Shown here one piece after another: positions 32,777 to 44,171 of a DNA stretch of 64,000 nt. Both the position numbers and the translations under genes were made by a program. A model generated the notes under the pieces. The model was not told the DNA's origin, made no database searches, and saw nothing but the letters and a program-made list of their open reading frames with translations. Every line of letters starts with the position of its first letter. Position 1 is the stretch's first letter. The stretch comes from Naematelia aurantialba (Eukaryota > Basidiomycota > Tremellomycetes > Tremellales > Naemateliaceae), in the NCBI GenBank assembly GCA_021527695.1, contig JAKFAO010000008.1, positions 1,488,001 through 1,552,000 of the forward strand, read 5' to 3'.

Positions 32777-34699
32777 ATGCTAGCTGCGGTAGCTCTCTCG
32801 TTCTTACTGTTCTGTGTGACTGTCCGAGCTCAGTACGCAAAGACTCCCCAATAGTCAAAATGACGCCCTTGCTGATGCTTGTAGTTGTTCCGTCTGGCAC
32901 GAGGCTCTCTATGGATACAACTATCCACGGCAAGCGAATGGTACGCGTGTCTCTCAAAGCTCGTCGCCGGTCCATCTGTCGCGCACGCATACATTGTGTC
33001 CCCGCGCCGTGTGACGATCACGGGTGCTGACGAATGCTCTTAGACTCAAATCAGAACTACGATAACGACGAACCGTCCAATCCCCTGAGACGGGCTGACA
33101 ACCTAACATGGCCCGAATGGTTCGCCCATGGGCTCTGGGATTATCCACCCCTGCCTGGTGCAATGATGGAGCTTCCCTCTGGAGGGGTCTTCACAGGTCT
33201 GCCATCTGATCTCTCTTTCAGCCAGAGCGTGGCTGATGCGGTTCATCCCCTTAGCCGAGTACTCCCAAAGTCGCCATTCATCATCCATGCGGGACCCAGC
33301 AAAGACCGACACTCCTTTGCCCGACGTCGCAGCCTGCAACCTGCACTACAGTGGGCCCGATGTCGCCTCCCCGCCACCAAACAACTCTCTGCTGGGTGGC
33401 GCGGCCTTCTCTGTTGTATACGAATCCGATCCTACCAAAGTTGTGCCGAGCGATATGATCGTCATCACTGTCAACTACACAGCTCCCTTCTACCGACTGA
33501 CTGACTTTCATATCCCCAAAATGCCCCCTTGTGGCTCCGATGGATGTCTGTGCTGTCATCATTGGATTCACCTGGTATGTGTTCACGTCTTCCCTCTTCG
33601 TGTTGGACACTATTAATAGGCACTAACAGGGCATGCACGGTGAAGGATATCCGTACGAGATTGTAAGCGCGTTCACGAGCTAAGAGATTCAGGCAACCTG
33701 ACGCCTCTGCTTCATTTAGTATAATACCTGTTATCGCTGCACCTTCACCGGTGACACCGATTCGAGCAAAACTCTCGTCAAAGGGACTGGGCAGATTCCA
33801 GTGAAATGTGACGTCGATACGTCCCTGTGCGTCTCTGGGCGCAAACAGCCTATGTATCTGTATCAAGTGAAGTGAGTGATATTCTGTCTTCGACCTCGGG
33901 ACTATTGTCCCACCGAAACTCTTTGCATTTCATCCCTCTGCTTGAGGGGACCCGGTTCCATCAGCTCTCAACTATCTTGAAGAACTGCCTCCCCGGTTTT
34001 CGAAGGCCACCCGCGTCCAATAACAGCTGACAGTGGATTAACAGCGGGAACAACGTCGTTGAGCCTGGAGACCAGGTCGAGTGTCCGTCCCACAATCAAC
34101 GGTATGGCTTTGAAAATGGTCCGCAGACCTTATGGTCTGATTAGATTACAACGGCGAACACCACTTCTTCCGACTCTTCCGATTTAGGCTCATCTTCGGC
34201 GTTGAGCGCGACATCCACACTGGATCCTACTTCCACCGCGAACGTTCCCGGCTCGAGCGACTCTGCCTCGGACGCTACTTCGAGTACCCTGGGTGCTGAC
34301 TCGTCGGTATCCTCCACCCCGGTTGGCGGTGCGACTGGAGAGAGTGACGGCGGAAGTGGCTCTGTGTCTCCCGGTTCGACAGGCGGCTCTGCCGGCGATG
34401 TCGTCACTTCAGCGATTGCCGATCTGGCAGAAGGCAGCAGCTCCACGGCCACATCAGCCTCTGCGACGGACACTGCCACGGACTCTGACACTGGCGCTGC
34501 GACGGGCACTGCCACGTCCCTCGTGAACTCGGCGACGATCGATCCGGCGCAAGGCGGCAGTTCCACCGCTACTGCAGACTCCGCCACGGACACTGCCACG
34601 GACACGGACACGGTTACGGGTGCTGCCACGGGCACTGCCGCATCGAGCGTGAAGACGTGTGCAGCCAACAAGCGGTCACGCCTTCGTTCGCCTCATTAG
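32777..34699 (+). CDS. Secreted protein with Ser/Thr/Ala-rich tail, basidiomycete hypothetical family
   Basis: The ATG at 32777 encodes a clean signal peptide (MLAAVALSFLLFCVTVRAQ). The mature part starts NDALADACSCSVWHEALYGY. An intron at about 32939-33042 then joins DSNQNYDNDEPSNPL and PPLPGAMMELPSGG. I recall similar Trp/Gly/Pro-patterned secreted proteins from basidiomycetes but know no function. Later exons carry CNLHYSGPDVAS, LCCHHWIHL, CDVDTSLCVSG and a long Ser/Thr/Ala/Asp tail typical of O-glycosylated or wall-attached proteins. Two places do not join simply: a +1 shift right after the signal peptide (about 32830) and a frame change near 33240-33290. Either introns there are unusual or the copy carries frameshifts. 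The model is approximate. Confidence 0.55.
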
Positions 34700-36311
34700 T
34701 TGGGGAAGTGGTCCGTTCTCGCATTCGACTGTAGATATCTATCTATCCTCCGAATTACTAGGACAACCCATGCATTGGACAATGACCGTGATGCATACAA
34801 CACCTTCCAAGGTACCCGCCACGCCATCGCTGTAGCATGGTTCACGGCTTGGATTTGCACCTCGACGATGTTTCCTCATGTTGCTGTTCTTCTTTCTCTT
34901 CCTTCATTTCCTTGGTTTCCTTCTGTTCTTCTCTTCGTTCTCTTCTTCCTCTTCGTTCTCTTCCTTCATTTGCTTCCTCCATTTTCCTTTCATTCCTCCT
35001 TGGTCCTTCCCAACTTCTCTCTTCCGTCTCCCATGCTAGTCCCGAGGTCCCTCAACCCCGAATGACAACCTCCCGTGAGCTCATCGATTCCAGATGATAT
35101 TCAACTCAACAGGCCCCTTGCCGCGCAAATACCCAAATTATCGCTCCAAGCTGTCGCCGAGGCAACATACCAAATGACCAAGACTGAGTCCGTGTACGCA
35201 TCGCTTATGGAACCGACATTGCCGTCGGCTGTGTGGCGGAGTTTTACCAGCGGGCAATCATTTTCCCCAGCTCAGCTCGGTGATCCTCAAGTACACGGGT
35301 GTCTCCGAGGTGAGCCAAACGAGCAAACGCCGTAACCCTCCCTCCATCACTACCTACCTCCATCGGTGCCCGCAAAGCGCCTCAAGCCCGCGCAAGATCA
35401 TCGTCCTACTCTGTTTGCCCTGTACTATCATGGCCGAGACCCACTGACCTCCCATCCCTTTGAATGCAACGAGGGTGCATTCGCCGACGTTGTTCCCTGC
35501 TCGACGCCAAGCTAGTCCCTTAAACGACTACGAGGTGCCCGAAGCGGTCGTCAGGGGACGTACGGTGTGTACGATCAGCAGTGACTGGACTGGCCGTCGA
35601 GATGTCCCGTGTGTTAGTGCTGCACAGGTCTCGGTATAAAGAGAAGCTATCGAGAGACAGTCCCGGCACCCCGGCTGGCAGACAGAGTAGTCTCTGTCGC
35701 TTGTGGTGCAGGAATGCTCCCATGATGACCAGTCATGTTCGGGAAATGGGCACCGCCTCGCAGCGGAACCACGTGGGACGACTGCAGGATCCGCTGCTCT
35801 ACCAGTCTGGTGCCTGGTGCCTGGTGCCTGGAGAGTCTCTTTGGATTACCGGTAAGAACCAAACAGAACGAAAGGATGACGTAATGGGGTATTTCCCGAT
35901 GCGTTTGCTGACACTGCCTCGGCGATGGTCGACTCTCCTTCTCCCCGGCTCTTGTCTCTCTCTCTCTCTCTCTCGCACTTCTGACTCTCCCGAGCAAAGT
36001 ACCTGAAGATCATGCTGGGCTTGGCCTCGCCAGGGTTTGTCTGTAGCGGTGCTGCATCCCGCAACCTACTGCCGCACACTCACCGAAGCAAACCTCACGG
36101 GACTGGACACTTTCATACTGACTACATATACCCCCCAACCCCCCATCACCCAACATGGACGGATTTCTTGATCTACCATTCCTACTATAGATTCGAGGCG
36201 CTGTCTCCTTTCAAAGGTCCCAATTCATCAATCTCCCAAGCCGGGTTGACCTCCCGGTCCCAACAAACTTAACGGCTTGACTACCCGTCCCCTCCATCTT
36301 ACAACACCACC
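34700..36311. other. Intergenic region with pyrimidine-rich tracts
   Basis: No convincing gene. A long CT-rich stretch spans about 34870-35040, and a (CT)n microsatellite lies near 35954-35974, upstream of the oxidoreductase gene. The short frames over them are low-complexity artefacts. Confidence 0.5.
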
Positions 36312-39308
36312 ATGTTGTTTGTCCACTTTGGGTTCGCAATTCTCCTCGCACCGCTGGGTATTCTGGGTGCTCCATGGAAAGGCAAACGCGACACTGCGCC
36401 CATTTATGATGGCTCACAGGTCAACGGGAAGACTTACGACTACGTCATTGCGGGAGGTGGCCTTACCGGTGTCGTGCTCGCCAGCCGGTTGAGCGAAGAT
36501 GCTTCAAGGACCGTTCTGGTCATCGAGGCCGGCTACAACGAGGAGGGCAACACGGATGTGTCTGGCGAGTTTTCAAACAACTCACCTATGATGAAGCTGA
36601 CACATGCAAAGACGCCGGAAACTACGGGAGTGCCTTCGGGGTGAGTAACCGATCGTCTTAAGCACCGCGTGGTGCTGACCGACTCAAGACTTGGATTGAT
36701 TGGCAATATCAGACGGTCGCTCAATCTTCCGCCGACAATCAGCAACAGACCATGCGTTCGGGCAGAGCACTCGGGGGAAGCACAACCATCAATGGTATGG
36801 CGTTTAGCAAACCACATGATTTCCAGGTCCGTGACCAAAGCACCTGTTTCAAATTTCAAGCTAATCTTGTTTGGGGGGTAGATCGACTCAATGGAGGAGC
36901 TCGGGAACACTGGACTAAACTGGAACTCTTTGCAGCAATACGTGGGTTAACCGTTGAGGGAGAGGTGCAAAGTGACTAACGAGATGTAGATGCAAAGAGC
37001 CGAGACATTCTCGGCCCCATCTTCCTCACAGTATGCTGCAGGTGTGACGTACATAGCAAGCTGCCATGGCACCAGCGGACCCATTTCAGTTCAATTTGAT
37101 CCCAGCGCGTATGTCATTTCTCCCCGGCGCTCGTGGGTGTTGACTGATATGGCTTAGAGCACCGACTGACCTCGAACACGCCTTTAATTCTACCGTTCTT
37201 GGCCTTGGCTTGCCGTATGCTATCGACCTGACCTGCGGAGATCCAGCGGGCGCAGCGCCGATCGCCAACACCCGGAATGGTCAGAGGCGGGTGGACGCTT
37301 GTACGTTGACAAGGCACCATCTCTCTTACCCGCTTATCCGTTGCAGATACTGGATATCTCTTTGGCAAGAGTCGACCCAATTTAACCAGTGAGGCTGATT
37401 GGTGCAATGCAGGCAGTTAATGACAAAACAGTACTCTCCGGTGCCAACGTCGGTAAAGTATTTCTATCGCCCGATTCTTCGCGTACAACTGGCCTCGAAT
37501 TCCGCGACGAGAAGAACAACCTCTATACAGCCAATGCTGGACTCGAAGTCATCATGGCCACAGGATCAATCAAGACGCCAGTCATTTTGCAACAGTCGGG
37601 TATTGGGCCCACTAGCGTACTCGACAACGCTGGGGTGACACAGCTGCTAAATTTGCCAGTGGGCCAGAACCTCATCGACCAGGTCACTACCACCACTGAC
37701 TGGACGTTTTCCGCCGACCGAGGTGGAGGACAGCCGATCACATGGCCCCGATTCCAGGTATGTCGCATCCATTCAAGATGTGGGATAGCCCTGAAAATTC
37801 AGGACATCGTTACCGGCTCGGATGCCACAAACCTGCGCAATATGCTTCAAGATAACCTCACGTTGTACGCCCAGGAGGCTGTCTCTGCTGGGGCAGCAGA
37901 GACTGCTTCGGGTCTCCAGACCGTTCTTGAAATTCAGAGAGACTGGATCTTGAACCGTGGTGCCGCTGTGTCTGAAAGCTTCGACTACTCGTTTGGTGAG
38001 TGCACCTTCTGTGACACGCCACATGCTCATATACCAGGAAACACTCTCGGTTACGACTCATGGTACCTATTGCCGTTTGGTCGTGGATCCATTCAGATCC
38101 AGGACAACCAGGCATATGCCGGCAACTTTGCGATTGACCCGCGATATCTCAGCAACCCTTTTGACCGCCTCGCCTCAGGCGCAACAGCCCGTTTTACCAA
38201 CACGATCTCTGACGCCAGTCCCTTGAGTGAGGATTTGCAAGGACGCACTGTTCCCGGTGGCGATTTCTCAGGCGAAGCGACGTTGGAAGATTGGGCGACA
38301 TGGGTGCAGAGTAATTATAGGTCGAATTGGCACCCCATCGGAACCGCGGCAATGATGAGTCGAGAGCTTGGCGGTGTAGTTGATGCAAACAACCGTGTGG
38401 TGAGCAGGAACCTACCGTGAAGGTGAATAGGCTGATCGTTCTCAGTACGGCTGCAACAACCTGCGTATCGTCGACGCGTCGGTACTGCCCTTCCAGGTCT
38501 CGTCCCACCTAATGTCGGTATTATACGGCTTGGTAAGTCGAATACCCATCATCTGACGAGAATGATAGAGCTTACGCCCAGCAGTCTGAGCGTGCCGCCG
38601 ATTTGATCAAGGCAGATCATCCTGCTACCGGCCCGTCAAGTAGTTCATCGGCGTCCCAGAGCTCCACCGCCAGCACTAGTTCCACTTCCACTTCCTCTGC
38701 TCCACCGGCATCGTCCACAACCGTACAGCCCATTCACCCTAATGGAGACACGACCAAGTGCCTCGATGTCAAGGATAACAATCTCGCCAATGGCGCTTTG
38801 GTGCAGTAAGTGGTCCGTTACGGCTGGGGGGCAACTGTCTCTAATCAACCAGGATATGGGACTGTACCGGCGCAGCCAACCAGCAGTGGACGATTATTCG
38901 TGGTTCAAGCTCGGTCAAAGTGGCGGGAACCAACTTCTGCCTTGACGCAGGGTCCAGTCCTGCAAACGGTGTGCAGATGAAGATCTGGACGGTGAGTTTC
39001 CTGTGCCCTTACAACGTTACAACATACGCATAAGACTGAGTGATGCAGTGCTACAATGGTCTTGCTGCCCAGTCGTGGGTCTACAACGCGGATAATACGA
39101 TTGCCCTCCAATCGGCTTCGCAATGTCTCGATCTTACTAGTGAGTTTCCTGCTGTTCTGTAGAAGACGAGAGCTGAGAGTTCAGACGGGTCGAAACAAGA
39201 CGGCAATATCGTTCAAACTTGGGCAGTAAGTTTCAAGTGGTGTTCCGATGCGGCGCTGACTTGAAGCAGTGTGATGGGAGCAACCCCAACCAGAAATGGA
39301 CAGTTTAA
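36312..39308 (+). CDS. Secreted GMC oxidoreductase with C-terminal ricin-B-type lectin domain
   Basis: FAD-dependent glucose-methanol-choline family oxidase or dehydrogenase, secreted (signal [20 protein letters not shown]). The dinucleotide-binding motif is [19 protein letters not shown], followed by the family signature [12 protein letters not shown]. Both catalytic His contexts are present ([11 protein letters not shown] and [14 protein letters not shown]) and resemble glucose oxidase and aryl-alcohol oxidase relatives. After a short Ser/Thr linker (about 38639-38720) comes a beta-trefoil lectin domain of about 125 residues. It carries CLDV/FCLDA/CLDL and three Q-x-W motifs (QQW, QSW, QKW), to the stop at 39308. 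There are about ten exons. The first donor could be at 36630 or 36641; only the former keeps frame with TWIDWQYQ. The lectin domain is a sugar-binding module; nothing suggests a toxin. The substrate is unknown. Confidence 0.82.
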
Positions 39309-40300
39309 TCGTCAAACACCGCATATCCAAGGACCGCAATCTCAAAGCTCAGTATGAGCAGGACAGTATAATTAACATATAGTCATTTGGGGATTGGACA
39401 TTGGCTATCGGACAATTGCATCATATTGGAGGTACTTGGGTCTGATAACCTTTTGTGCACAGTCAAGTATAATGTGGTATATCAGTGGGGATGATATCAT
39501 GTACACTCAGCCGGGAGCGTTGCCCCGGACATTACGCACTGTTGTTGAAAATTCGCAATACATGATGACAGCATTGTATTGCTGATGAACGAGCGTTCTG
39601 GAAGACGGACTGCGCCAGCGGCACATTGAGGCTGGAGTGGGTATCTGAAACCTGACGCTTGCCACGTGGCCGCTGAGAGCAGCTCTCCAAAGGTTTAACA
39701 GCTCAAAGCAGCCCTATTCATAGAGGAGAACATAGGAGACACCCCGTTGGCATTTGCAGGTGTTCTGGGGCTGGATCAATGAGGCATCCAATCAGCGCCG
39801 AAAGTTGCTGAGACCGGAAGCCGCCAGGAGATACGGTGTTTGATTCGGCACTCGTTGCATGGGGCTCTCCTAGGCATCATTCACCGGGACGGCTCCTTTC
39901 ACGATGCTTCATTCATGCTGAAGTTGAGCTGAACTGGACCGCGTCGCGATCCAGTCTCTTGTGTACTTCATACTGTCCCTTTGAATGGCTAGTGGCGATC
40001 TTGGGCTGTGCGGGGCGCTCAATTTTGCTCTACCTGTACATTAGACTTGTGGAAGGCAAACGTCTGTCTGCTCCACAAGTTCTACCATTGTGAATGACGA
40101 AGGCATCAGTACTGGGGCTTATTCAGCATTTTCACGTTCTTTCTTCAGCATAACCTGACCGTTTTGCTCATCCTGACCACCCGAACTGGAAGTGGAGGCC
40201 CTTACAGACAAGGATCAGTACATCTGCTGGGACTGCTGTAATGGCCGAACGCACCAGCTGAATCTCTGAGCCCAGCCGTCCCCCACGTTGGCTGCGGAGC
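39309..40300. other. No gene recognised
   Basis: A 3' flank plus spacer before the small membrane-protein array. Only short frames are present, and I see no repeats or RNA genes. Confidence 0.45.
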
Positions 40301-40963
40301 TTGTTCTCAGCGGAAAATGCACCAGAGGAGAACGAAAGGACACAAGCCTCTTTGAGCTTCCGAGACCGCTTTGCTGCTGTTTCGAACTTCCGAGAACGTT
40401 TTGCTGCTGTTTCGAGCTTCCGAGACTGCTTTGCTGCTGCTTCGAGACTCCGAGACCCCCTTGCTGATGTCCCGATCATAGGTTTTCTGCGAATCTTCAC
40501 ATACACATCTGGAGTAAATGCGGGGTTTATGGTGGCAGCGGTTTCTTATTGGACCGATGCCCCCACCGCCAACACTGTGGCCACTTCGCTCACAGCGAGC
40601 ATCACCACCACATTGGGAGGTCATCTTGGGAACTGGTTTGCCAGGAACTTCCGAGGATCAGGCGCTTTTGCTAATTCCTCCGACAGATGGCTTCCCGTCA
40701 GGGGTATACCCACCGACGTCCTTGCAAGAACGACGTTCTACACCTTTGCTGTCGCTTCCGGATTCCTTGTAGCACGGATTTCTCGTTTCACGCATGGTGG
40801 TGACGTTACTACCCTGGCAACCTCATTCACGGCGGGTGTGACCACAACTGTTGCCGGCGTCCTCGGGAACTGGTGGGGAGAAGCCTACGCTGCCATTCTG
40901 CCCGAAGACAGCACTACGAATGACGAGAGCCAAGTCGAAACAGAGCCGCTTATCAATAGTTAG
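40301..40963 (+). CDS. Predicted membrane protein with internal duplication and 10-residue repeats
   Basis: Family not recognised. The open frame of about 220 residues has no ATG at its 5' end. An acceptor-like TTCTCAG at about 40309 suggests an upstream exon I could not place. The N-terminus holds four copies of a 10-residue unit (FRDRFAAVSN-like). Then come two homologous membrane modules. The first reads TSGVNAGFMVAAVSY ... ATSLTASITTTLGGHLGNWF and the second FAVASGFLVARISRF ... ATSFTAGVTTTVAGVLGNWW. A short acidic tail ends at 40963. It is first in a five-gene array of small membrane proteins on the same strand. The shared TA-x-TTT-x-G-x-x-GNW pattern between the halves is a useful fingerprint. 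Confidence 0.55.
   Translation: MFSAENAPEENERTQASLSFRDRFAAVSNFRERFAAVSSFRDCFAAASRLRDPLADVPIIGFLRIFTYTSGVNAGFMVAAVSYWTDAPTANTVATSLTASITTTLGGHLGNWFARNFRGSGAFANSSDRWLPVRGIPTDVLARTTFYTFAVASGFLVARISRFTHGGDVTTLATSFTAGVTTTVAGVLGNWWGEAYAAILPEDSTTNDESQVETEPLINS
40355..40474 (+). repeat. Four tandem copies of a 30-bp coding repeat
   Basis: Units of 30 bp begin near 40355, 40385, 40415 and 40445. Each resembles AGCTTCCGAGACNGCTTTGC followed by TGCTGTTTCG, and the last copy is more diverged. They encode the 10-residue repeat in the membrane protein and keep frame because the unit length is a multiple of three. Confidence 0.85.
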
Positions 40964-41475
40964 GAGACTGCGATTCCGCTTGGAACTGCAACGGCACTTA
41001 CTCGTTTGCTCTTTGTATAGCTGTTGTTTGTTTTCTCCGTGTGGTGGCTGCTACATGTAATACGATTACAAAACATGTACTAGCAATGTCACCTTTGGAC
41101 GGCATAAATTCCGTATGGCCAGTCTTGAGTTGAGAATGACAAACAGCACAGTCGGACGGCAGGATGGATTGTTGCGACGCGTTTCCATGCCTGCCACATT
41201 ATGCCGCCTGGGCAGCAAGATAGTACAGGCCTCGCAAGCCTTCCATTTGTCGCAGTAAAAGGGAATGCTCCACTTGCCAGACGGCCAGGAGTCTACTGCA
41301 CTGCGTCCGTTGTTCGGTAGGCCCCGTGAACGATGCACGAAACATTGCAAAGAGAGTCTGCCTGTTGAATGTAGTGAGAGGGGTGACTCCAGCGAACCCA
41401 TCGTCGCTCACTTCTTTCATTGCAGCTTTCCCCTGGCGAGCCTCCGAGCACTGACTTGCGTGACAATCTGCTGCC

Positions 41476-41925
41476 ATGTCTTCTTCACCCATTAGGAGCC
41501 ATTTCGTCGAGGGGGACGCTCCTGACCGCGACGAGAGGAGTTCCCCCCATATCTCCACCGCACACCATCACTTGCCTTCTGAGGACCAGATTGAGTCGAC
41601 GACGGCCCGATTCTCCAGTTGGTCCAGGTTTGACCAGTCAACATATCTCTGCGGGACTCCAGTGGTCGTGGCTTCCTCGTTGTTGGCCAACTACCTCGTG
41701 TCCGAATGGTTACATCGGCGACGGCTGCCCGTCGTCACTTCTCGCCTGTTCGGGGTTTTATCAGCTCGTATAGTGGGGGCAGGTCTTACCGCGGGCCTCT
41801 GCTATCTGTCTGAATACTCAGCTCGTAAAAGGAACGGACTTGAGGCGATTACTGCCCAGAACGATTCGGAGCAAAGCAGCGGCACTGAATGCCACGTTCA
41901 CACAACCGGGGCAAGCACAATCTGA
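41476..41925 (+). CDS. Small predicted membrane protein, unknown family
   Basis: Family not recognised. A single open exon of 149 residues begins at an ATG (MSSSPIRSHF). The N-terminal 55 residues are polar and rich in Ser, Asp and His. Two hydrophobic segments follow (around TPVVVASSLLANYLV and LFGVLSARIVGAGLTAGLCY), separated by a basic loop (HRRRLPVV). The tail is charged and Gln/Ser/Thr-rich. The plan matches its neighbours in the array on the same strand. No enzymatic motif is visible. Confidence 0.55.
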   Translation: MSSSPIRSHFVEGDAPDRDERSSPHISTAHHHLPSEDQIESTTARFSSWSRFDQSTYLCGTPVVVASSLLANYLVSEWLHRRRLPVVTSRLFGVLSARIVGAGLTAGLCYLSEYSARKRNGLEAITAQNDSEQSSGTECHVHTTGASTI

Positions 41926-42310
41926 CGCCTCTCTCGCAGCTGTACACTATGGATAGCAGAAATTGCTGCGATTCGTGCCAAGGAGATGCATTGTTGTGAA
42001 ATTCCAGCTCAAAGTCTCGTTTGCAGTTGCTGCGGTGAGGCTGAGACACTCCTTGCCCGACTTCGCAGACCTGCACAGCTCAAATGGTTCCCACGAGAGC
42101 CCAAACAACAGAGCAGTCGCCCGTCGGCGAGCCTGGAACACTTTGCCGTCTCTCCTTTACAGCACCCACCGTTCAGCTTGAAAACACAGCAGACAACCGT
42201 TGCGAGAAATCCCCCTCCTTCTGCTACCCAGCTGAAACTCCTAGATCCCTTCCAATGTCCATCGAGGTCTTACACAGGTTTGGAAAATTCCGAGGCGCTG
42301 CCCACCCAAC

Positions 42311-42871
42311 ATGATACACGAACTGTTCGCCTCATCCCATATCACGTTTACGACTCTGCCCTCTGATACCGTGCCAGTATCTATCGACGAATCAGCTCAA
42401 CCTTCCCTTGCCATGTCAGCGGCCCGCGAGTCTACTCAACAGCGCTCTGTTGTCAGACGGTTCGCTACGCGCTTCAGTTCCAACATTTCCGACACGTTTT
42501 CGAGAGAGCCAACGCTGCGGCCGGTCTTGATCAGTTTCGGAAATGGTATTGCAACCGAAGTCGTTGTTTCTTTGGCGATCCGCTCCTCGACAGACCGAAC
42601 CTTCTCCCAAGCCCTGGGGTATGCCGGACTCCCGTCTGTCGGAGTCCTGGTGGCCACGTTGAGCATGTTTGCCTGTTTCGAGGGAAGAACAGCCAGAATG
42701 CCACAGAGACAGGTCCCCAGTCTGGTCATATCGGATTCTGAAGCTAACCCCTCCCCTTCGGACACCAGCACGGAGGGAAAGACAGCAGGTCTATCTTCGG
42801 CACCATTGAGAAGCTCAAACTCATCGCGTCCGAGCGATATCGAAGATCACACTACTGTGATAGAGAGCTGA
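42311..42871 (+). CDS. Small predicted membrane protein, unknown family
   Basis: Family not recognised. The open frame has 186 residues from the ATG at 42311. An internal Met at 42413 (MSAARESTQQ) would start with Met-Ser like the neighbours and may be the real start. Two hydrophobic stretches (around VLISFGNGIATEVVVSLAI and YAGLPSVGVLVATLSMFACF) are followed by a Ser/Pro/Asp-rich tail of about 60 residues. It lies in the same-strand array of small membrane-protein genes. Sequence identity to the others is low by eye, so the shared origin rests on layout. Confidence 0.55.
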   Translation: MIHELFASSHITFTTLPSDTVPVSIDESAQPSLAMSAARESTQQRSVVRRFATRFSSNISDTFSREPTLRPVLISFGNGIATEVVVSLAIRSSTDRTFSQALGYAGLPSVGVLVATLSMFACFEGRTARMPQRQVPSLVISDSEANPSPSDTSTEGKTAGLSSAPLRSSNSSRPSDIEDHTTVIES

Positions 42872-43547
42872 TTGCGAGTCGTTAGATGTTTGAGTGCTCT
42901 GCGTGAAATCCTTACAGTCACTGGCTCAGGAGATATGGAAGCGATGAAAGCAGCCTCGTCTCCTCATTTCCTGTCTTCTCTATGAGTTCTTCACGGGAGT
43001 CACCCCACTTTCTGATATGCATGAGTTGTGAGCGACTCGCCAGCTTAGCTTTGAGATGCACGAAGTACGAGATTCTACTGTTTCTTAAGAGCAAAATCCC
43101 AAAGCGAACTTCGCATACGTCTCTGAAGCAGGTGGCGATCAAAATCGCCCCGACGTTTTCGACTCCAGCCCACTTCAAAAGACGCTGCCATGGTGATGCC
43201 ATGCAGCACCGCTTCAAGATAGAAGTTTCACGCCTGAGCAAATAACAGCGCAAACCTGAAGTACGGACTGGCAAAGGCCGGATTTCGCCGTCTTCGGCAT
43301 CGAAGACGCACGGCCGTTGTGCCGATAGGACTCTCTGGGATAAGAACCGTGATTGGATGCGCCGGGCTCCTTGCATGGTTTCAAATCTGTTGGGGTCAGT
43401 GTTTAGTGGCGCCTTCTGGGGAAGGCCGTACAGTAGATATCCCAGCAACGCAATCTTCTTTCGGCGCAAGCTCTTCTAAGACTCCCACTCAATCTATCTA
43501 CCAATCGAGTACACCGATTGCACTGCTGTGACTGTTCGCTGATCGCA
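42872..43547. other. Spacer in the membrane-protein array, no intact gene
   Basis: Reading frames here are short and unpatterned. A run around 43172-43193 resembles the TTCAA-GACGCTGCCATGG segment of the gene at 2955-3470, so the spacer might contain a decayed family member. The match is too short to call one. Confidence 0.35.
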
Positions 43548-44171
43548 ATGTCGGATGTTTTAGAGATGTCCACCATGAATCGGGAAGACGGCAATATTGC
43601 GGTTGAGATGACAGAGACTAGCCAAGGGGATACCTTGATTGCACACACAGCGGGTGATACCGAGACTTCCTCGAACAATGCGATGCCCAGCTGCCTGAGA
43701 TGGAGCTCCATATTTTCTCGGTGGGAATCTAACGATCCTTACCCCCTCCCAGAACTCCCTCCAGAGACGATGAGAAGGCTGAAACAGCAAGCGATACAAG
43801 AATCTGGAACTTACTGGCACGCCTTGCTCACATCTGTGGAGGCGACAGTTGCTATATCTGGAGTCGGCCTCATTCCCGCCATCCTTGCGACAAGTTCCTA
43901 CCGAGAGGCGGGGACTTTGCTCACTGTGTTTGCATCGGCTGCGTTCCTTGGAAGTTATTCTATCACGCTTTCCATGTGGAGTCAGAGCAGGGCCCGACAT
44001 CTTCAAAATTTGCATATTGCGGAGCTCGAAGGACTGGACAGGCAGTCTACGAATGGGACAGTGCAGCAGAATCGCCAGACTGATACTCAAGAAAGCACCC
44101 GAGGAAGGCCTTCAGGTGCCGCTCATGGAATCATGGCCGATATACCCGATAGCTACTTTACAATGCTGTAG
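43548..44171 (+). CDS. Small predicted membrane protein, paralogue of the gene at 44775
   Basis: Family not recognised. The start is placed at the ATG at 43548 (MSDVLEMSTM), since the frame's upstream extension lacks an ATG. It has about 207 residues and an acidic Thr/Glu-rich N-terminus. Next comes YPLPELPPETMRRLKQQA, and then two hydrophobic helices (VEATVAISGVGLIPAIL and LLTVFASAAFLGSYSITLSM). QSRARHLQNLHIAELEGL follows, with a polar tail after it. LPELPP...MRRLKQQA and LHIAELEGL correspond to LPEIPS...MRELARQA and LHIDELPRW in the next gene, so these two are paralogues from local duplication. Function unknown. Confidence 0.62.
   Translation: MSDVLEMSTMNREDGNIAVEMTETSQGDTLIAHTAGDTETSSNNAMPSCLRWSSIFSRWESNDPYPLPELPPETMRRLKQQAIQESGTYWHALLTSVEATVAISGVGLIPAILATSSYREAGTLLTVFASAAFLGSYSITLSMWSQSRARHLQNLHIAELEGLDRQSTNGTVQQNRQTDTQESTRGRPSGAAHGIMADIPDSYFTML

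Noticed and set aside
43170..43195. Decayed copy of the gene at 2955-3470
   Set aside because: Only about 20 bases match and the flanks do not, so chance cannot be excluded.
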